Positions 24,211 to 32,996 of a stretch of 64,000 nt of DNA are shown one piece after another (position 1 is the stretch's first letter; every line of letters starts with the position of its first letter). This DNA is from Streptomyces sp. SID13031 (GTDB lineage Bacteria > Actinomycetota > Actinomycetes > Propionibacteriales > Kribbellaceae), in the NCBI RefSeq assembly GCF_010548305.1, contig NZ_JAAGLV010000001.1, positions 124,001 through 188,000 of the forward strand, read 5' to 3'. Made by a program: the position numbers and the translations under genes. A model generated the notes under the pieces. The model did no database searches. It was not told the DNA's origin and worked only from the letters and a program-made list of their open reading frames with translations.

Positions 24211-25350
24211 TCAGATGGCGAACGGGACTGCGGGGTCGGGGGTGGGGAGGGTTCCGCCGGGGCGGGTCCAGAGGCCGTCGCGTTCGAGGCGGGGGAGCAC
24301 TGACTCGCCGAACCAGTAGGCCTCTTCCAGGTGGGGGTAGCCGGAGAAGATGAACTCTTCGATGCCTACGGCGGCGTATTCCTTGATGCGGTCGGCGACC
24401 TCGTCGTGGCTGCCGACCAGGGCGGTGCCGGCACCACCTCGAGCGAGGCCGACGCCGGCCCAGAGGTTCGGGTAGATCTCCAGGTCCTGGGCGCTGCCTC
24501 CGTGCAGGGAGAGCATCCGCTTCTGTCCCTCCGACTCACTCCTGTGCAGGCCTTCCTGGACCTTGGCGATCGTCTCGGGTGGGAGGGCTGCGAGGAGCCG
24601 GCGGGCCTCGCGCCACGCGTCCTCGGAGGTGTCGCGGGTGATCACGTGCAGCCGGATGCCGAAGCGGACGGTCCGGCCCGCCTCGGCGGCCAGCTTGCGG
24701 ATCCAGGTGAGCTTCTCCGCGACGGCAGCAGGCGGCTCGCCCCAGGTCAGGTAGACGTCGCTGCGGGCCGCGGCAACTGGTCCGGCGGCCGCAGACGAGC
24801 CGCCGAAGTAGATCGGCGGCACTGGGTCGGGCACCGTCACCAGTCGCGCCTGCTCGACCCGCAAGTGCTGGCCCTGGAAGTCGAACGGGTCACCGTGGTC
24901 CCACAACTTGCGCACGATCGCCAGGAACTCGTCGGTCCGCTGGTACCGCTCGTCCTTGCTCAGGAAGTCCCCGAATGCCTTCTGCTCGGCGGGTTCGCCA
25001 CCGGTCACCACGTTGAGCAGCAGCCGGCCGCCCGACTGGTTCTGGAAGGTCGTCGCCATCTGCGCGGCCAGCGTCGGCGACAGCAGACCGGGCCGGAACG
25101 CGACCAGGAACTTCAGCCGATCCGTTGAATCGAGCAACGAAGCCGTCGAGAGCCAGGCATCGTCGCACCACAGCCCGGTCGGTGTCAGCGCACCCTCGAA
25201 GCCGAGCTCCTCGGCGGCCGTGACGATCTGCCGCAGGTATCTCGTCGTCACCCGCCGGTCGCGATGCACCACCTCGGCACCGTGCCCGCCGCCGGTGATG
25301 TTGCGGGAGTCGCCGGAGGTCGGCAGGAACCAGTGGAAGGTCAGAGTCAT
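24211..25350 (-). CDS. ssuD: LLM-class flavin-dependent monooxygenase, alkanesulfonate type
   Basis: A 379-residue FMNH2-dependent enzyme close to SsuD, which releases sulfite from alkanesulfonates during sulfur limitation. Features: TFHWFLPTSGDSR at the N-terminus, FEGALTPTGLWCDDAW, FRPGLLSPTLAAQMATTFQN, GRLLLNVVTGGEP, PIYFGGSSAAAGPVAA and the LHVITRDTSEDAW region. No ssuABC transporter or reductase gene is adjacent in the window, so it would work with partners elsewhere. The substrate range is inferred from the family. Confidence 0.88.
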   Translation of the reverse strand: MTLTFHWFLPTSGDSRNITGGGHGAEVVHRDRRVTTRYLRQIVTAAEELGFEGALTPTGLWCDDAWLSTASLLDSTDRLKFLVAFRPGLLSPTLAAQMATTFQNQSGGRLLLNVVTGGEPAEQKAFGDFLSKDERYQRTDEFLAIVRKLWDHGDPFDFQGQHLRVEQARLVTVPDPVPPIYFGGSSAAAGPVAAARSDVYLTWGEPPAAVAEKLTWIRKLAAEAGRTVRFGIRLHVITRDTSEDAWREARRLLAALPPETIAKVQEGLHRSESEGQKRMLSLHGGSAQDLEIYPNLWAGVGLARGGAGTALVGSHDEVADRIKEYAAVGIEEFIFSGYPHLEEAYWFGESVLPRLERDGLWTRPGGTLPTPDPAVPFAI

Positions 25351-25391
25351 CGGGGCTCCTGGCGGGTGAGTACGGGTTCTCCATGGGCTAC

Positions 25392-25416
25392 TAAGTCGAT
25401 GAGACTAGTTGACTTA
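25392..25416. promoter_or_regulatory. inverted repeat upstream of ssuD
   Basis: Arms TAAGTC and GACTTA are separated by 13 bases in an AT-rich patch 42-66 bases before the ssuD start. It may be an operator for a sulfur-responsive regulator, or for either of the divergent genes. Confidence 0.35.
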
Positions 25417-25497
25417 ACAGGGGTCGCCGGCCGTGTCCCACATGGCGGGCGGCGGTGGTTGCCCGGAGTGCGGACCAGGTGACAGCGTGGTCCGGTG

Positions 25498-25526
25498 TTG
25501 ACGGTGTTTGCGCGGCGTCCTACAGT
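25498..25526 (+). promoter_or_regulatory. sigma-70-type promoter of the LacI/ABC operon
   Basis: TTGACG (25498-25503), a 17-base spacer and TACAGT (25521-25526) make a strong housekeeping promoter. The expected start site (about 25533) falls at the edge of the LacI-type operator. Confidence 0.65.
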
Positions 25527-25532
25527 CTGTTC

Positions 25533-25558
25533 TGTAAACGATTACAAGAACGATTACA
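25533..25558. promoter_or_regulatory. LacI-family operator
   Basis: TGTAAACGATTACA (25533-25546) is a near-perfect palindrome with TGTAA/TTACA arms. A second half-site, AACGATTACA, repeats at 25549-25558. Such operators with a central CG are typical of LacI/GalR repressors. It covers the predicted start of transcription, so it should repress this operon and the regulator's own gene. Confidence 0.7.
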
Positions 25559-25567
25559 GGAGGCTGC

Positions 25568-26599
25568 GTGAGCCGGCCGACGATCGCGGGAGTGGCACGA
25601 ACCGCCGGAGTTTCGGTGGCCTCGGTGTCGCGTGTGCTGAACGGGCTGCCCGCGACCGAGGAGATGGTCGAGCGGGTCCAGCGCGCGGTGGAGGAGCTCG
25701 GCTATGTGCCCGACTCCAGAGCACGATCACTCAAGGTCGGGCGGACCTTCCAGCTGACCCTGGCCGTGGCCGACGTCGGTAACCCCGTGTACGTGACGAT
25801 GATGCGCGCGGTCGAGGAGGTCGTCTCCGCCGCGGGGTACCGGCTGGTGGTGACCACGACCGGGCCCGATGTCGTCGACGAGGTCGCGCTGGTCCGGGGG
25901 ATGGCTCGCGGGTACGCCGACGGCCTGGTGATCAGCCCGCTGCGGGTGGACGACGACCTGATCAAGTCGATCCGTGAGTGCGACGTACCGGTGGTCGTCG
26001 CCGGCAACGTGCCGGCCTCCGCCGGCGTCGACACCGTCCGCGCGAACTCGCCCAAGGGCATGTTGCTCGCGGTCGAACACCTGCTGGCCAAGGGACGCAA
26101 GCGGATCGCCTTCGTCAACGGCCCGGTCGACACGGTTCCCGGCACGGCCCGGGCGAAGGGCTTCGCCGACGCGATGAAGGCGAACGGTCTGCGTCCGGTG
26201 GCCGAGGTCGAGGCGGTCGACTTCACCTTCGCAGCGGGACGTGAGGCCGGGCGCGAGCTGCTGTCGTCTGTTGCCGGCAGCAATGGCGCGTCGACCGCGA
26301 AGGCGCGGGCTGCTGCTCCCGACGCGGTGATCGCGGCGAATGACCTGCTGGCGGTCGGGCTGATGCACGAGCTTGCCGCCGTCGACCTCGTAGTACCGGA
26401 TGACGTCGCGGTGATCGGGATGGATGACAGTGAGCTGGCCGAGCAGTCGTTCCCGCCGCTGACGAGTGTCAACCTCGGGTCGGCCGAGCGGGGCCGCCGG
26501 GCCGCCGAGTTGCTGTTGGCAAGGATCGAGGATGCCACCCGGACGCCGCGGCGGATCGTGGTCCAGCCGACGCTGAGTATCCGGAGGTCGACGCCATGA
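25568..26599 (+). CDS. LacI-family transcriptional regulator
   Basis: A 343-residue repressor. Residues 1-55 are the LacI HTH and hinge (TIAGVARTAGVSVASVSRVL, GYVPDSRARSL); from about 60 the periplasmic-binding-like sensor follows (TLAVADVGNPVYVTMMRAVE, VIAANDLLAVGLMHEL, DDVAVIGMDDSELAEQSFPP). GTG start with AGGAGG 6 bases upstream. It is the first gene of the sugar/ribosyl operon and overlaps the first permease by ATGA. It most likely binds the operator just upstream and is released by the transported substrate or its product. Confidence 0.9.
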   Translation: MSRPTIAGVARTAGVSVASVSRVLNGLPATEEMVERVQRAVEELGYVPDSRARSLKVGRTFQLTLAVADVGNPVYVTMMRAVEEVVSAAGYRLVVTTTGPDVVDEVALVRGMARGYADGLVISPLRVDDDLIKSIRECDVPVVVAGNVPASAGVDTVRANSPKGMLLAVEHLLAKGRKRIAFVNGPVDTVPGTARAKGFADAMKANGLRPVAEVEAVDFTFAAGREAGRELLSSVAGSNGASTAKARAAAPDAVIAANDLLAVGLMHELAAVDLVVPDDVAVIGMDDSELAEQSFPPLTSVNLGSAERGRRAAELLLARIEDATRTPRRIVVQPTLSIRRSTP

Positions 26600-27501
26600 G
26601 CGCGGCGACGCTGGCGACGACGCCGAAGAAGCCGCGGCAGAACCGGGAGGCGATCTTCCTGTTCCTGCCGGCGCTGCTACCCGTCCTGCTGCTGAGCGTC
26701 TATCCGCTGGTGCGCGGGATCGCGCTCGGCTTCACCGACGCACGCGCCGGGCTCAACGTCGACACGAGCTTCATCGGCTTCGGCAACTTCGGCAAGCTGC
26801 TGCACAACGGGCTGTTCTGGGACTCGTTCAAGATCGGCCTGATCTGGACTCTCTCGGTGACGATCCTGCAGTTCGTCGCCGCTCTCGGTCTGGCGCTGCT
26901 GCTGAACACCGATCTCCGCTTTCGCGGCGTCGCGAGAACGCTCGCGCTGATCCCGTGGGCGATGCCGCCGGTGGTCGTCGCGATCATGTGGCGGCTGCTG
27001 CTGCACCCCACCAACGGCCCGGTCAACGAGATCCTGCAGAACCTGCACCTGACCGACCACCCGATCAACTTCCTCGGCGACTTCAGTACCGCGCTGCCGG
27101 CGGTCATCGTGGTCGGGATCTGGGTCGGCATGCCGATGACGACCGTGACTCTGCTGGCCGGCCTTCAGAGCATCGACAGATCGCTGTACGAGGCTGCCGC
27201 GGTCGACGGTGCCGGAGCGTGGTCGCAGTTCTGGAACATCACGCTGCCGCAGCTCAGGACGGTGATCGTCGCGATCACGAGTCTGGACATGATCTGGAAC
27301 TTCAACTCGTTCGGCCTGGTCTACGTGCTCACCGCGGGCGGTCCGGGTGGCAAGACGATGCTGCCGATGCTGTTCGCCTACAACGAGGCCTTCCGCTACG
27401 GCAACTTCGGGATGGCGGCCGCGATGGGTGACGTGATGGTCGTGATCATCATCGTGTTCCTCGCGTTCTACCTCCGGAACCGGCTGAGGAGCGAAGCATG
27501 A
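26596..27501 (+). CDS. carbohydrate ABC transporter permease (MalF type)
   Basis: A 301-residue inner-membrane protein with about six membrane segments and the EAA loop EAAAVDGAGAWSQFWNITLPQ (about 199-219), which contacts the ATPase. The N-terminus is IFLFLPALLPVLLLSVYPLV. It is the first of two permeases of a CUT1-type importer. No ATPase gene is in the operon; as in many actinomycetes a shared MsiK-type ATPase is likely used. Overlaps both neighbours by ATGA. Confidence 0.92.
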   Translation: MSAATLATTPKKPRQNREAIFLFLPALLPVLLLSVYPLVRGIALGFTDARAGLNVDTSFIGFGNFGKLLHNGLFWDSFKIGLIWTLSVTILQFVAALGLALLLNTDLRFRGVARTLALIPWAMPPVVVAIMWRLLLHPTNGPVNEILQNLHLTDHPINFLGDFSTALPAVIVVGIWVGMPMTTVTLLAGLQSIDRSLYEAAAVDGAGAWSQFWNITLPQLRTVIVAITSLDMIWNFNSFGLVYVLTAGGPGGKTMLPMLFAYNEAFRYGNFGMAAAMGDVMVVIIIVFLAFYLRNRLRSEA

Positions 27502-28331
27502 GAACGCGACCGGCGGCCCGCGCGGCGCAGTACGTCGCGGTGATCTGCTACCTGATCTTCCTCGGTTTCCCGTTGCTCTGGCTGATCTCGAGTTCGCTGA
27601 AGTCGCCGCGGGAGTTCGCGAGCATCACCCCGTCGATCCTGCCCAAGCACCCGGACCTGTCGAACTACACCGATGCGCTGAGAGAACAGGGCCTGGTCCA
27701 CTCGATGTGGAACAGCCTGCAGATCTCGGTCGCGTCCACGGTGCTGGTGCTGATCGTTTCTCTCCCGGTCGCCTACGCTCTCGCGCGGTTCCGCAGCCGG
27801 CTCCGGCCGATCACGAACGGCTGGATCCTGGTGAGCCAGGTGTTCCCGGTGATCTTGATCGTGATCCCGCTGTTCATGATCCTGCGGCCGCTGCACCTGA
27901 CCAACACGATCCCCGGCGTGGTGATCGTCTATATGGTCTGGTCGATGCCGTTCGCGCTCTGGATGCTGCAGGGGTACGTCGCCGCGGTGCCGCGTGAACT
28001 GGAGGAGGCGGCGTCCGTCGACGGCGCGAGCCGGGTCCGCACGATCGTGTCGATCGTGATGCCGTTGCTGCGGCCGGGGCTGATCGCGACCGCCATGTTC
28101 ACCTTCATCTCGGCGTGGAACGAGTTCTTCTTCGCCCTGGTCCTGTTGCAGGACCCGCAACTGAAGACGCTACCGCTGGTACTCGCCCGCTTCGTCGGCG
28201 CCGAGGGCCAGGTCCAGTTCGGGCCACTCGCGGCCGCGTCCGTCCTGGCCACCGTGCCGAGCCTGGTTTTCTTCGCTTTCCTGCAGCGCCGGCTGACCTC
28301 CGGTCTGTTGAGCGGCGCTGTCAAGGGCTGA
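27498..28331 (+). CDS. carbohydrate ABC transporter permease (MalG type)
   Basis: A 277-residue partner permease with six predicted membrane segments and the EAA loop LEEAASVDGASRVRTIVSIV (about 166-185). It ends with LQRRLTSGLLSGAVKG, the usual MalG-type tail. Start codon overlaps the previous stop. Together with the MalF-type protein it forms the membrane channel of the importer. Confidence 0.92.
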   Translation: MRTRPAARAAQYVAVICYLIFLGFPLLWLISSSLKSPREFASITPSILPKHPDLSNYTDALREQGLVHSMWNSLQISVASTVLVLIVSLPVAYALARFRSRLRPITNGWILVSQVFPVILIVIPLFMILRPLHLTNTIPGVVIVYMVWSMPFALWMLQGYVAAVPRELEEAASVDGASRVRTIVSIVMPLLRPGLIATAMFTFISAWNEFFFALVLLQDPQLKTLPLVLARFVGAEGQVQFGPLAAASVLATVPSLVFFAFLQRRLTSGLLSGAVKG

Positions 28332-28392
28332 AAGAACTGAGAACTAAGAACCAAGAAACAGAGAAAACGGAGTAGAGGGCTAGGAGAGAAAC
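28332..28392 (+). other. purine-rich leader before the binding-protein gene
   Basis: The 61 bases between the second permease and the binding-protein gene are almost all A and G (GAACTGAGAACTAAGAACC and so on), in strong contrast to the surrounding GC-rich DNA. It contains the RBS (GGAGAG). Such unstructured leaders may favour high translation of the binding protein, needed in excess over the permeases. No hairpin is evident. Confidence 0.4.
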
Positions 28393-29676
28393 ATGTTCAG
28401 AAAACCCCTGATCGCCCTGCTGGCGGCGAGTGCTCTGGTGACGCTCGCGGCCTGTGGTGGCAACGACGACAGCGGATCCGGTGATGGTGGTTCCACCGAG
28501 AAGGTGACGCTGAAGTTCCAGAGCCTCGCCTTCCAGAAGACCACCGTCGCCGCGACCAAGAAGATCGTCGCGGACTGGAACGCGGCCAACCCGAACATCC
28601 AGGTCGAGTACGTCCAGGGCAGCTGGGACTCCGTGCACGACCAGCTCGTCACCCAGTTCCAGGGCAGCACGGCGCCCGACGTGATCCAGGACGAGTCCGC
28701 CGACATCACCGGCTTCGCGAACCAGGGGTACCTCGCCGACCTGTCGCAGTACCTGAGTCAGGAGACGAAGGACGCCGTCTCGCAGGGCGTCTGGGACACG
28801 GTCTCCAGCGACGGCAAGGTGTTCGCCGCGCCGACCTTGCTGCAGTCGTACGTCGTGTTCGGCAACACCGCATTGCTCAAGCAGGCCGGCATCGCGACCA
28901 CGGGCGACTCGCTCAGCTGGGACGACCTGCAGGCGAACGCCAAGAAGCTCACCACCGGTGGCAAGTACGGCCTCGGCTGGGGGCTGAAGAGCCCGACCGC
29001 GACCGTGCTGAACCTGGGGATGAACTTCGACGGCGCCTTCTTCGAGGGCACCGGCCGGGACGCGAAGGCGAAGATCGGCGACGCTGAGCTCGAGGTGCCG
29101 AAGCGGATCCACGCGATGGCCTACACCGACAAGTCGATCGACCCGACGTCGCTGACGCAGAGCGGATCCGACGTCTTGCCGGGCTTCTTCGGTGGCAAGT
29201 ACGCGATGATTGTCGGCGGCAACTATGCCGCGCAGCAGATCGTCGAGCAGGCGCCGAAGGGCTTCCAGTGGGAGGTACTGCCGCCGCTGAAGGGCACGTC
29301 GGAGAAGCAGGCCGCGAACCCGCAGACGCTGTCGGTGCCGGCCGAGGGCAAACACATCAAGCAGGCCGCGCAGTTCATCGACTACTTCATGAAGGCCGAC
29401 AACCTGGCCGCGGTCGGGCAGGGTGACTGGCTGATCCCGACCACGCAGGCGGCCCGGGACGCGATCGAGAAGGCGACCGGCGGCAAGAACGGCTGGACCC
29501 AGACGCTGGCCAGCGGTGAGCAGCTGACCAAGGCGCCGTTCCAGAGCGTCGAGAACTACCCGAAGTGGAAGGACCAGATCGCGACTCCGGCGTTGCAGGA
29601 GTTCCTCGCGAACAAGATCGATCTGGCGGGCTTGGGCAAGAAGTTGAACGATGGTTGGGGGCAGGTCAACAGCTGA
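28393..29676 (+). CDS. extracellular solute-binding lipoprotein of a sugar ABC transporter
   Basis: A 427-residue lipoprotein. The signal peptide ends in the lipobox LAAC with Cys21 (ALVTLAACGG). The rest is a type-1 solute-binding protein: VTLKFQSLAFQKTTVAATKK, DWNAANPNIQVEYVQGSW, QFQGSTAPDVIQDESADITG. It captures the substrate for the two permeases just upstream. Its adjacency to ADP-ribosylglycohydrolase-family and ribokinase genes suggests a ribosyl compound or ribose-bearing glycoside, which is inference. RBS GGAGAG. Confidence 0.92.
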   Translation: MFRKPLIALLAASALVTLAACGGNDDSGSGDGGSTEKVTLKFQSLAFQKTTVAATKKIVADWNAANPNIQVEYVQGSWDSVHDQLVTQFQGSTAPDVIQDESADITGFANQGYLADLSQYLSQETKDAVSQGVWDTVSSDGKVFAAPTLLQSYVVFGNTALLKQAGIATTGDSLSWDDLQANAKKLTTGGKYGLGWGLKSPTATVLNLGMNFDGAFFEGTGRDAKAKIGDAELEVPKRIHAMAYTDKSIDPTSLTQSGSDVLPGFFGGKYAMIVGGNYAAQQIVEQAPKGFQWEVLPPLKGTSEKQAANPQTLSVPAEGKHIKQAAQFIDYFMKADNLAAVGQGDWLIPTTQAARDAIEKATGGKNGWTQTLASGEQLTKAPFQSVENYPKWKDQIATPALQEFLANKIDLAGLGKKLNDGWGQVNS

Positions 29677-30818
29677 TGTCAGCACTCGAAGACAAGTCGG
29701 TAGGAGTCCTCGTCGGCTCGGCGGTCGGTGACGCGATCGGCGGGGCCGTCGAGGGCTGGACCCCGGAGGCGATCCGGGAACGGCACGGCGGCTGGGTGAC
29801 CGGCATCGTCGGCCCGTGGTACGACGACTGGCGCAACGCGCGCCCGATCGCGCCGTACCACAAGGGCGATGGGCACATCACCGACGACACGTTGATGACG
29901 CACGCGCTGGTCGAGGTGTACGACGAGCTCCGCGAGCACCTGGACGCGTACGCGATCGCCGAGTCGCTGGTACCGAAGCTGCTGACCGAGAAGCGCTGGA
30001 TCCCGGAGCTGGAGACCGAGGCGTTGCTGCTGCAGCGCGTCTTCCTCGCCGAGAAGTGGCTGGTGGCCCGGTTGCACTACGGCCACATCGATCCGCGTGA
30101 GGCCGGCGTCGGGAACATCGTGAACTGTGGCGCGGCGATGTATGTGGCACCGGTCGGAATCGCCAATGCCGGCGATCCCGCCGGGGCCTACGCGGAGGCG
30201 ATCGATCTCGCTGGTGCGCATCAGTCGAGCTATGGGCGCGAGGCTGCCGGCGTGCTCGCGGCGGCGGTGGCGGCCGCGATGATGCCTGAGGCAACGGCTT
30301 CGTCGGCGGTCGCGGCTGCCCTCGCGCTGGCCAAGGACGGCACGCGTTCGGCGGTCGAGGCGGTGGCTGAGGCGGCCGACGGGCTGACGGATTGGGAGTC
30401 GGCGATCCCGGTACTGCGGAGGGCGGTGGAGCCGTTCGACACCGTCGGGCCGGAGTACCGGAATCAATCGCTCGATGCGCGCCGGCCGAGCCGGACGAAG
30501 GCGATCGAGGAATTGCCGGTCGCGCTGGGTTTCGTCCTGGTCTCCGGCGGGAATGTTCGGGAAGCCGTGCTGGGCGGCACGAACTACGGGCGCGACGCCG
30601 ACTCGATCGCGTCGATGGCGGGGGCGATCACGGGTGCCCTGAACGGCACGGGCGCGGGCGGCGTACCGGCCGAGTGGGCGGCGACGATCGCCGAGGCGAG
30701 CAAGACGGACCTGGAAGAGCCGGGACGGGTGATGGCATCGGTGGCGACGGACTTGCACGAGGCCGACACACGTCGCTTCACCCATCGGAGTGAAACGTTG
30801 GAGAGACTGACCCGATGA
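29676..30818 (+). CDS. ADP-ribosylglycohydrolase family protein (first copy)
   Basis: A 380-residue member of the ADP-ribosyl-(dinitrogen reductase) hydrolase fold. It starts SVGVLVGSAVGDAIGGAVEG, has the metal-binding GDGHITDDTLM (about 65-75) and the C-terminal metal motif GTNYGRDADSIASMAGAITG (about 305-325). These enzymes break N- or O-ribosyl bonds using two Mg ions. With all acidic residues present it should be active. The start overlaps the previous stop by one base. The operon context (sugar importer, ribokinase) points to a small riboside rather than ADP-ribosylated protein as substrate. Confidence 0.88.
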   Translation: MSALEDKSVGVLVGSAVGDAIGGAVEGWTPEAIRERHGGWVTGIVGPWYDDWRNARPIAPYHKGDGHITDDTLMTHALVEVYDELREHLDAYAIAESLVPKLLTEKRWIPELETEALLLQRVFLAEKWLVARLHYGHIDPREAGVGNIVNCGAAMYVAPVGIANAGDPAGAYAEAIDLAGAHQSSYGREAAGVLAAAVAAAMMPEATASSAVAAALALAKDGTRSAVEAVAEAADGLTDWESAIPVLRRAVEPFDTVGPEYRNQSLDARRPSRTKAIEELPVALGFVLVSGGNVREAVLGGTNYGRDADSIASMAGAITGALNGTGAGGVPAEWAATIAEASKTDLEEPGRVMASVATDLHEADTRRFTHRSETLERLTR

Positions 30819-32119
30819 GACTGACCTGGGTGCAACCGGAGGACCTCCTCCCGCACCAATTGGTCCAATCCGCAGCCGAGGGCGTCGACGTCACCGACGT
30901 CGCCGACCGCTGGCAATCAGCAGGCGGTACTACGACCGCGCCCGTCTCGGGTGCGTCCGACAAACCGGCTCCACCGGAGCTGCGAGCGCTGGCCCGCGAG
31001 CTCCTGGAGGAACTGGACACCCACTTCGCCGGATGGGTGCCACCGGAGATCCCGCAGCTCCCGTTGCTGGGTGCCGCCAAGGACGGGCGAGTGCTGAACG
31101 CCTGGCTCGGCCGGGCGGCCGGCAACCTCTTGGGGAAGCCCGTCGAGAAGATTCCCCGGGAGGGGATTCGGGAGATTCTGCAGAGCTCCGGGCAGTGGCC
31201 GTTGGCGCAGTATGTGACTGCGGCCGGGGTGCCGGAGGAGGTGCTCGGGCGGTGGCCGTGGAACCGGCGATCGAAGCCGACGAGCCTTCGTGAGGTCATC
31301 GACGGGATGCCCGAAGACGACGACCTGAACTTTGCGATCCTGGCCTTGCAACTGGTGGAGCGGCACGGCGGTGAGCTGACCACCGAGGACGTGGCGGCGG
31401 CTTGGCTCAGCGATCTGCCCGCGGGGCGGGTGTTCACGGCTGAGCGGGTGGCCTACCGGAACCTGCTCGACGGGGTGGATCCGTTGCGAGCCGCACTTGT
31501 GCGGAATCCGTTCCGGGAGTGGATCGGGGCGCAGATCCGGACCGATGTGTATGGCTGGGTGAACCCGGGGGACCGGAGCGCCGCCGCGCGGCTGGCGCTG
31601 GCTGACGCGCGGTTGAGTCATACGGGTGCGGGTATGGACGGCGCGATCTGGGTGGCCGCGATGTCGGCTGCGGCGATGGTGCTGGACGACCCGATCGCGG
31701 TTGCGGAGGCTGGGCTGGAGGCGATCTCCGTCGACAGCGAGATCGCGCGTGCCGTGTGCTTCGGGCTGGACCTGGCCGAGGCGCCTCTGGATGATGCGCT
31801 GGACGCGTTGCACGCGCGGTACGGGCACCTCCATTGGGTGCACTCGGTGAACAACTCCGCACTCACCGCGTATGCGCTCACGGCACCCGACTTTGCGACC
31901 GGGATCGGCCGCGCGGTGATGGGCGGCTGGGACACCGATTCGGCCGGCGCCACGGTCGGTGCAGTGCTTGGCGCGGTGCTCGGTGTTCCGGCAGAGTGGG
32001 CCGGACCGCTCGACGACCGGCTGGCGACCAGCCTTCCTGGGATGGGCCAGGTAGCGATCAGCGAGCTGGCGGCACGGACGGTGGCAGCACAACGGAAGGT
32101 GGAGGCTCGGCGTGGCTGA
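30815..32119 (+). CDS. ADP-ribosylglycohydrolase family protein (second, diverged copy)
   Basis: A 434-residue protein with an extra N-terminal part (about 1-75) before the fold starts at RVLNAWLGRAAGNLLGKPVE. The first acidic motif is MPEDDDLNFAI (about 165-175) instead of TDDT; the C-terminal motif GGWDTDSAGATVGAVLGAVL is intact. It is not a recent duplicate of the preceding gene. The two may handle successive or different bonds of one compound. The ATGA overlap shows tight coupling; the next gene starts 8 bases inside it. Confidence 0.85.
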   Translation: MRLTWVQPEDLLPHQLVQSAAEGVDVTDVADRWQSAGGTTTAPVSGASDKPAPPELRALARELLEELDTHFAGWVPPEIPQLPLLGAAKDGRVLNAWLGRAAGNLLGKPVEKIPREGIREILQSSGQWPLAQYVTAAGVPEEVLGRWPWNRRSKPTSLREVIDGMPEDDDLNFAILALQLVERHGGELTTEDVAAAWLSDLPAGRVFTAERVAYRNLLDGVDPLRAALVRNPFREWIGAQIRTDVYGWVNPGDRSAAARLALADARLSHTGAGMDGAIWVAAMSAAAMVLDDPIAVAEAGLEAISVDSEIARAVCFGLDLAEAPLDDALDALHARYGHLHWVHSVNNSALTAYALTAPDFATGIGRAVMGGWDTDSAGATVGAVLGAVLGVPAEWAGPLDDRLATSLPGMGQVAISELAARTVAAQRKVEARRG

Positions 32120-32996
32120 GGTCGTAGTCGTGGGCAGCGCGAACGTGGACCTGGTGCTAACGGTCCAGCGGATCCCACGACCCGGCGAGACGCTCCTGGC
32201 GAGTGGGCTGACCCGCGGCCCCGGCGGCAAGGGCGCCAACCAGGCGGTCGCCGCGGCCCGCGCAGGCGCCTCGACGGCCTTCGTCGCCTCGCTCGGCGCG
32301 GACGACGGTGGCGCCCTCCTGCGCCACGCCCTCGAAGGCTCCGGAGTAGACCTCTCGCTCGTCTCGACCTCCGACAATCCGACCGGTACTGCGATCATCA
32401 CGGTCGCCGCCGATGGCGAGAACTCGATCGTGGTGGCGCCGTCGGCCAACGCCGACCTGTTGCTCTCGGCGGCGGCGCTGGCCGTGATCGGCCAGGCGAA
32501 AATCGTCCTTTCCCAACTGGAGATCCCGTTCGCCACGGTCCAGGCGGCAGCCGAGGAGAGCGCGTACTTCATCCTCAACGCAGCCCCGGCGGCCGAGCTG
32601 TCCGATGAGCTGCTCGCGCACGTCGATCTGCTCGTCGTGAACGAGACAGAAGCCGAGGCAGTGGCCGGTACGAAGCTCTCCGCGCTGCTCGACCGGGTGC
32701 CCGCCGCCGTGGTCACGCTCGGCGCCGAGGGGGCGGTGATCTTGTCCCGGGATGCCGAGGAAATTCGTATCCCGGGCGTGTCGGTCGAGGTCGTCGACAC
32801 CACCGCCGCGGGGGACACCTTCTGCGGAGTGCTCGCGGCGACCTTGGCTGCCGGATCAACTACAGCCCGCGACCTGACGAATGCGGTCCGACGCGCTAAC
32901 GTTGCTGCTTCACTGAGCGTTCAAACCGCGGGGGCGATCCCGTCGGTGCCTCACGGGGAAGTAATCGACGCGCGCCTTGCGGAGGTATACCTGTGA
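32112..32996 (+). CDS. rbsK: ribokinase (PfkB family)
   Basis: A 294-residue sugar kinase: [20 protein letters not shown], PfkB signature 1 [25 protein letters not shown], and signature 2 [15 protein letters not shown] with the catalytic Asp. It most closely fits ribokinases. Here it would phosphorylate the pentose freed by the two glycohydrolase-family proteins. GTG start overlaps the upstream gene by 8 bases, and its stop overlaps the next start (GTGA). Confidence 0.88.
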   Translation: MAEVVVVGSANVDLVLTVQRIPRPGETLLASGLTRGPGGKGANQAVAAARAGASTAFVASLGADDGGALLRHALEGSGVDLSLVSTSDNPTGTAIITVAADGENSIVVAPSANADLLLSAAALAVIGQAKIVLSQLEIPFATVQAAAEESAYFILNAAPAAELSDELLAHVDLLVVNETEAEAVAGTKLSALLDRVPAAVVTLGAEGAVILSRDAEEIRIPGVSVEVVDTTAAGDTFCGVLAATLAAGSTTARDLTNAVRRANVAASLSVQTAGAIPSVPHGEVIDARLAEVYL

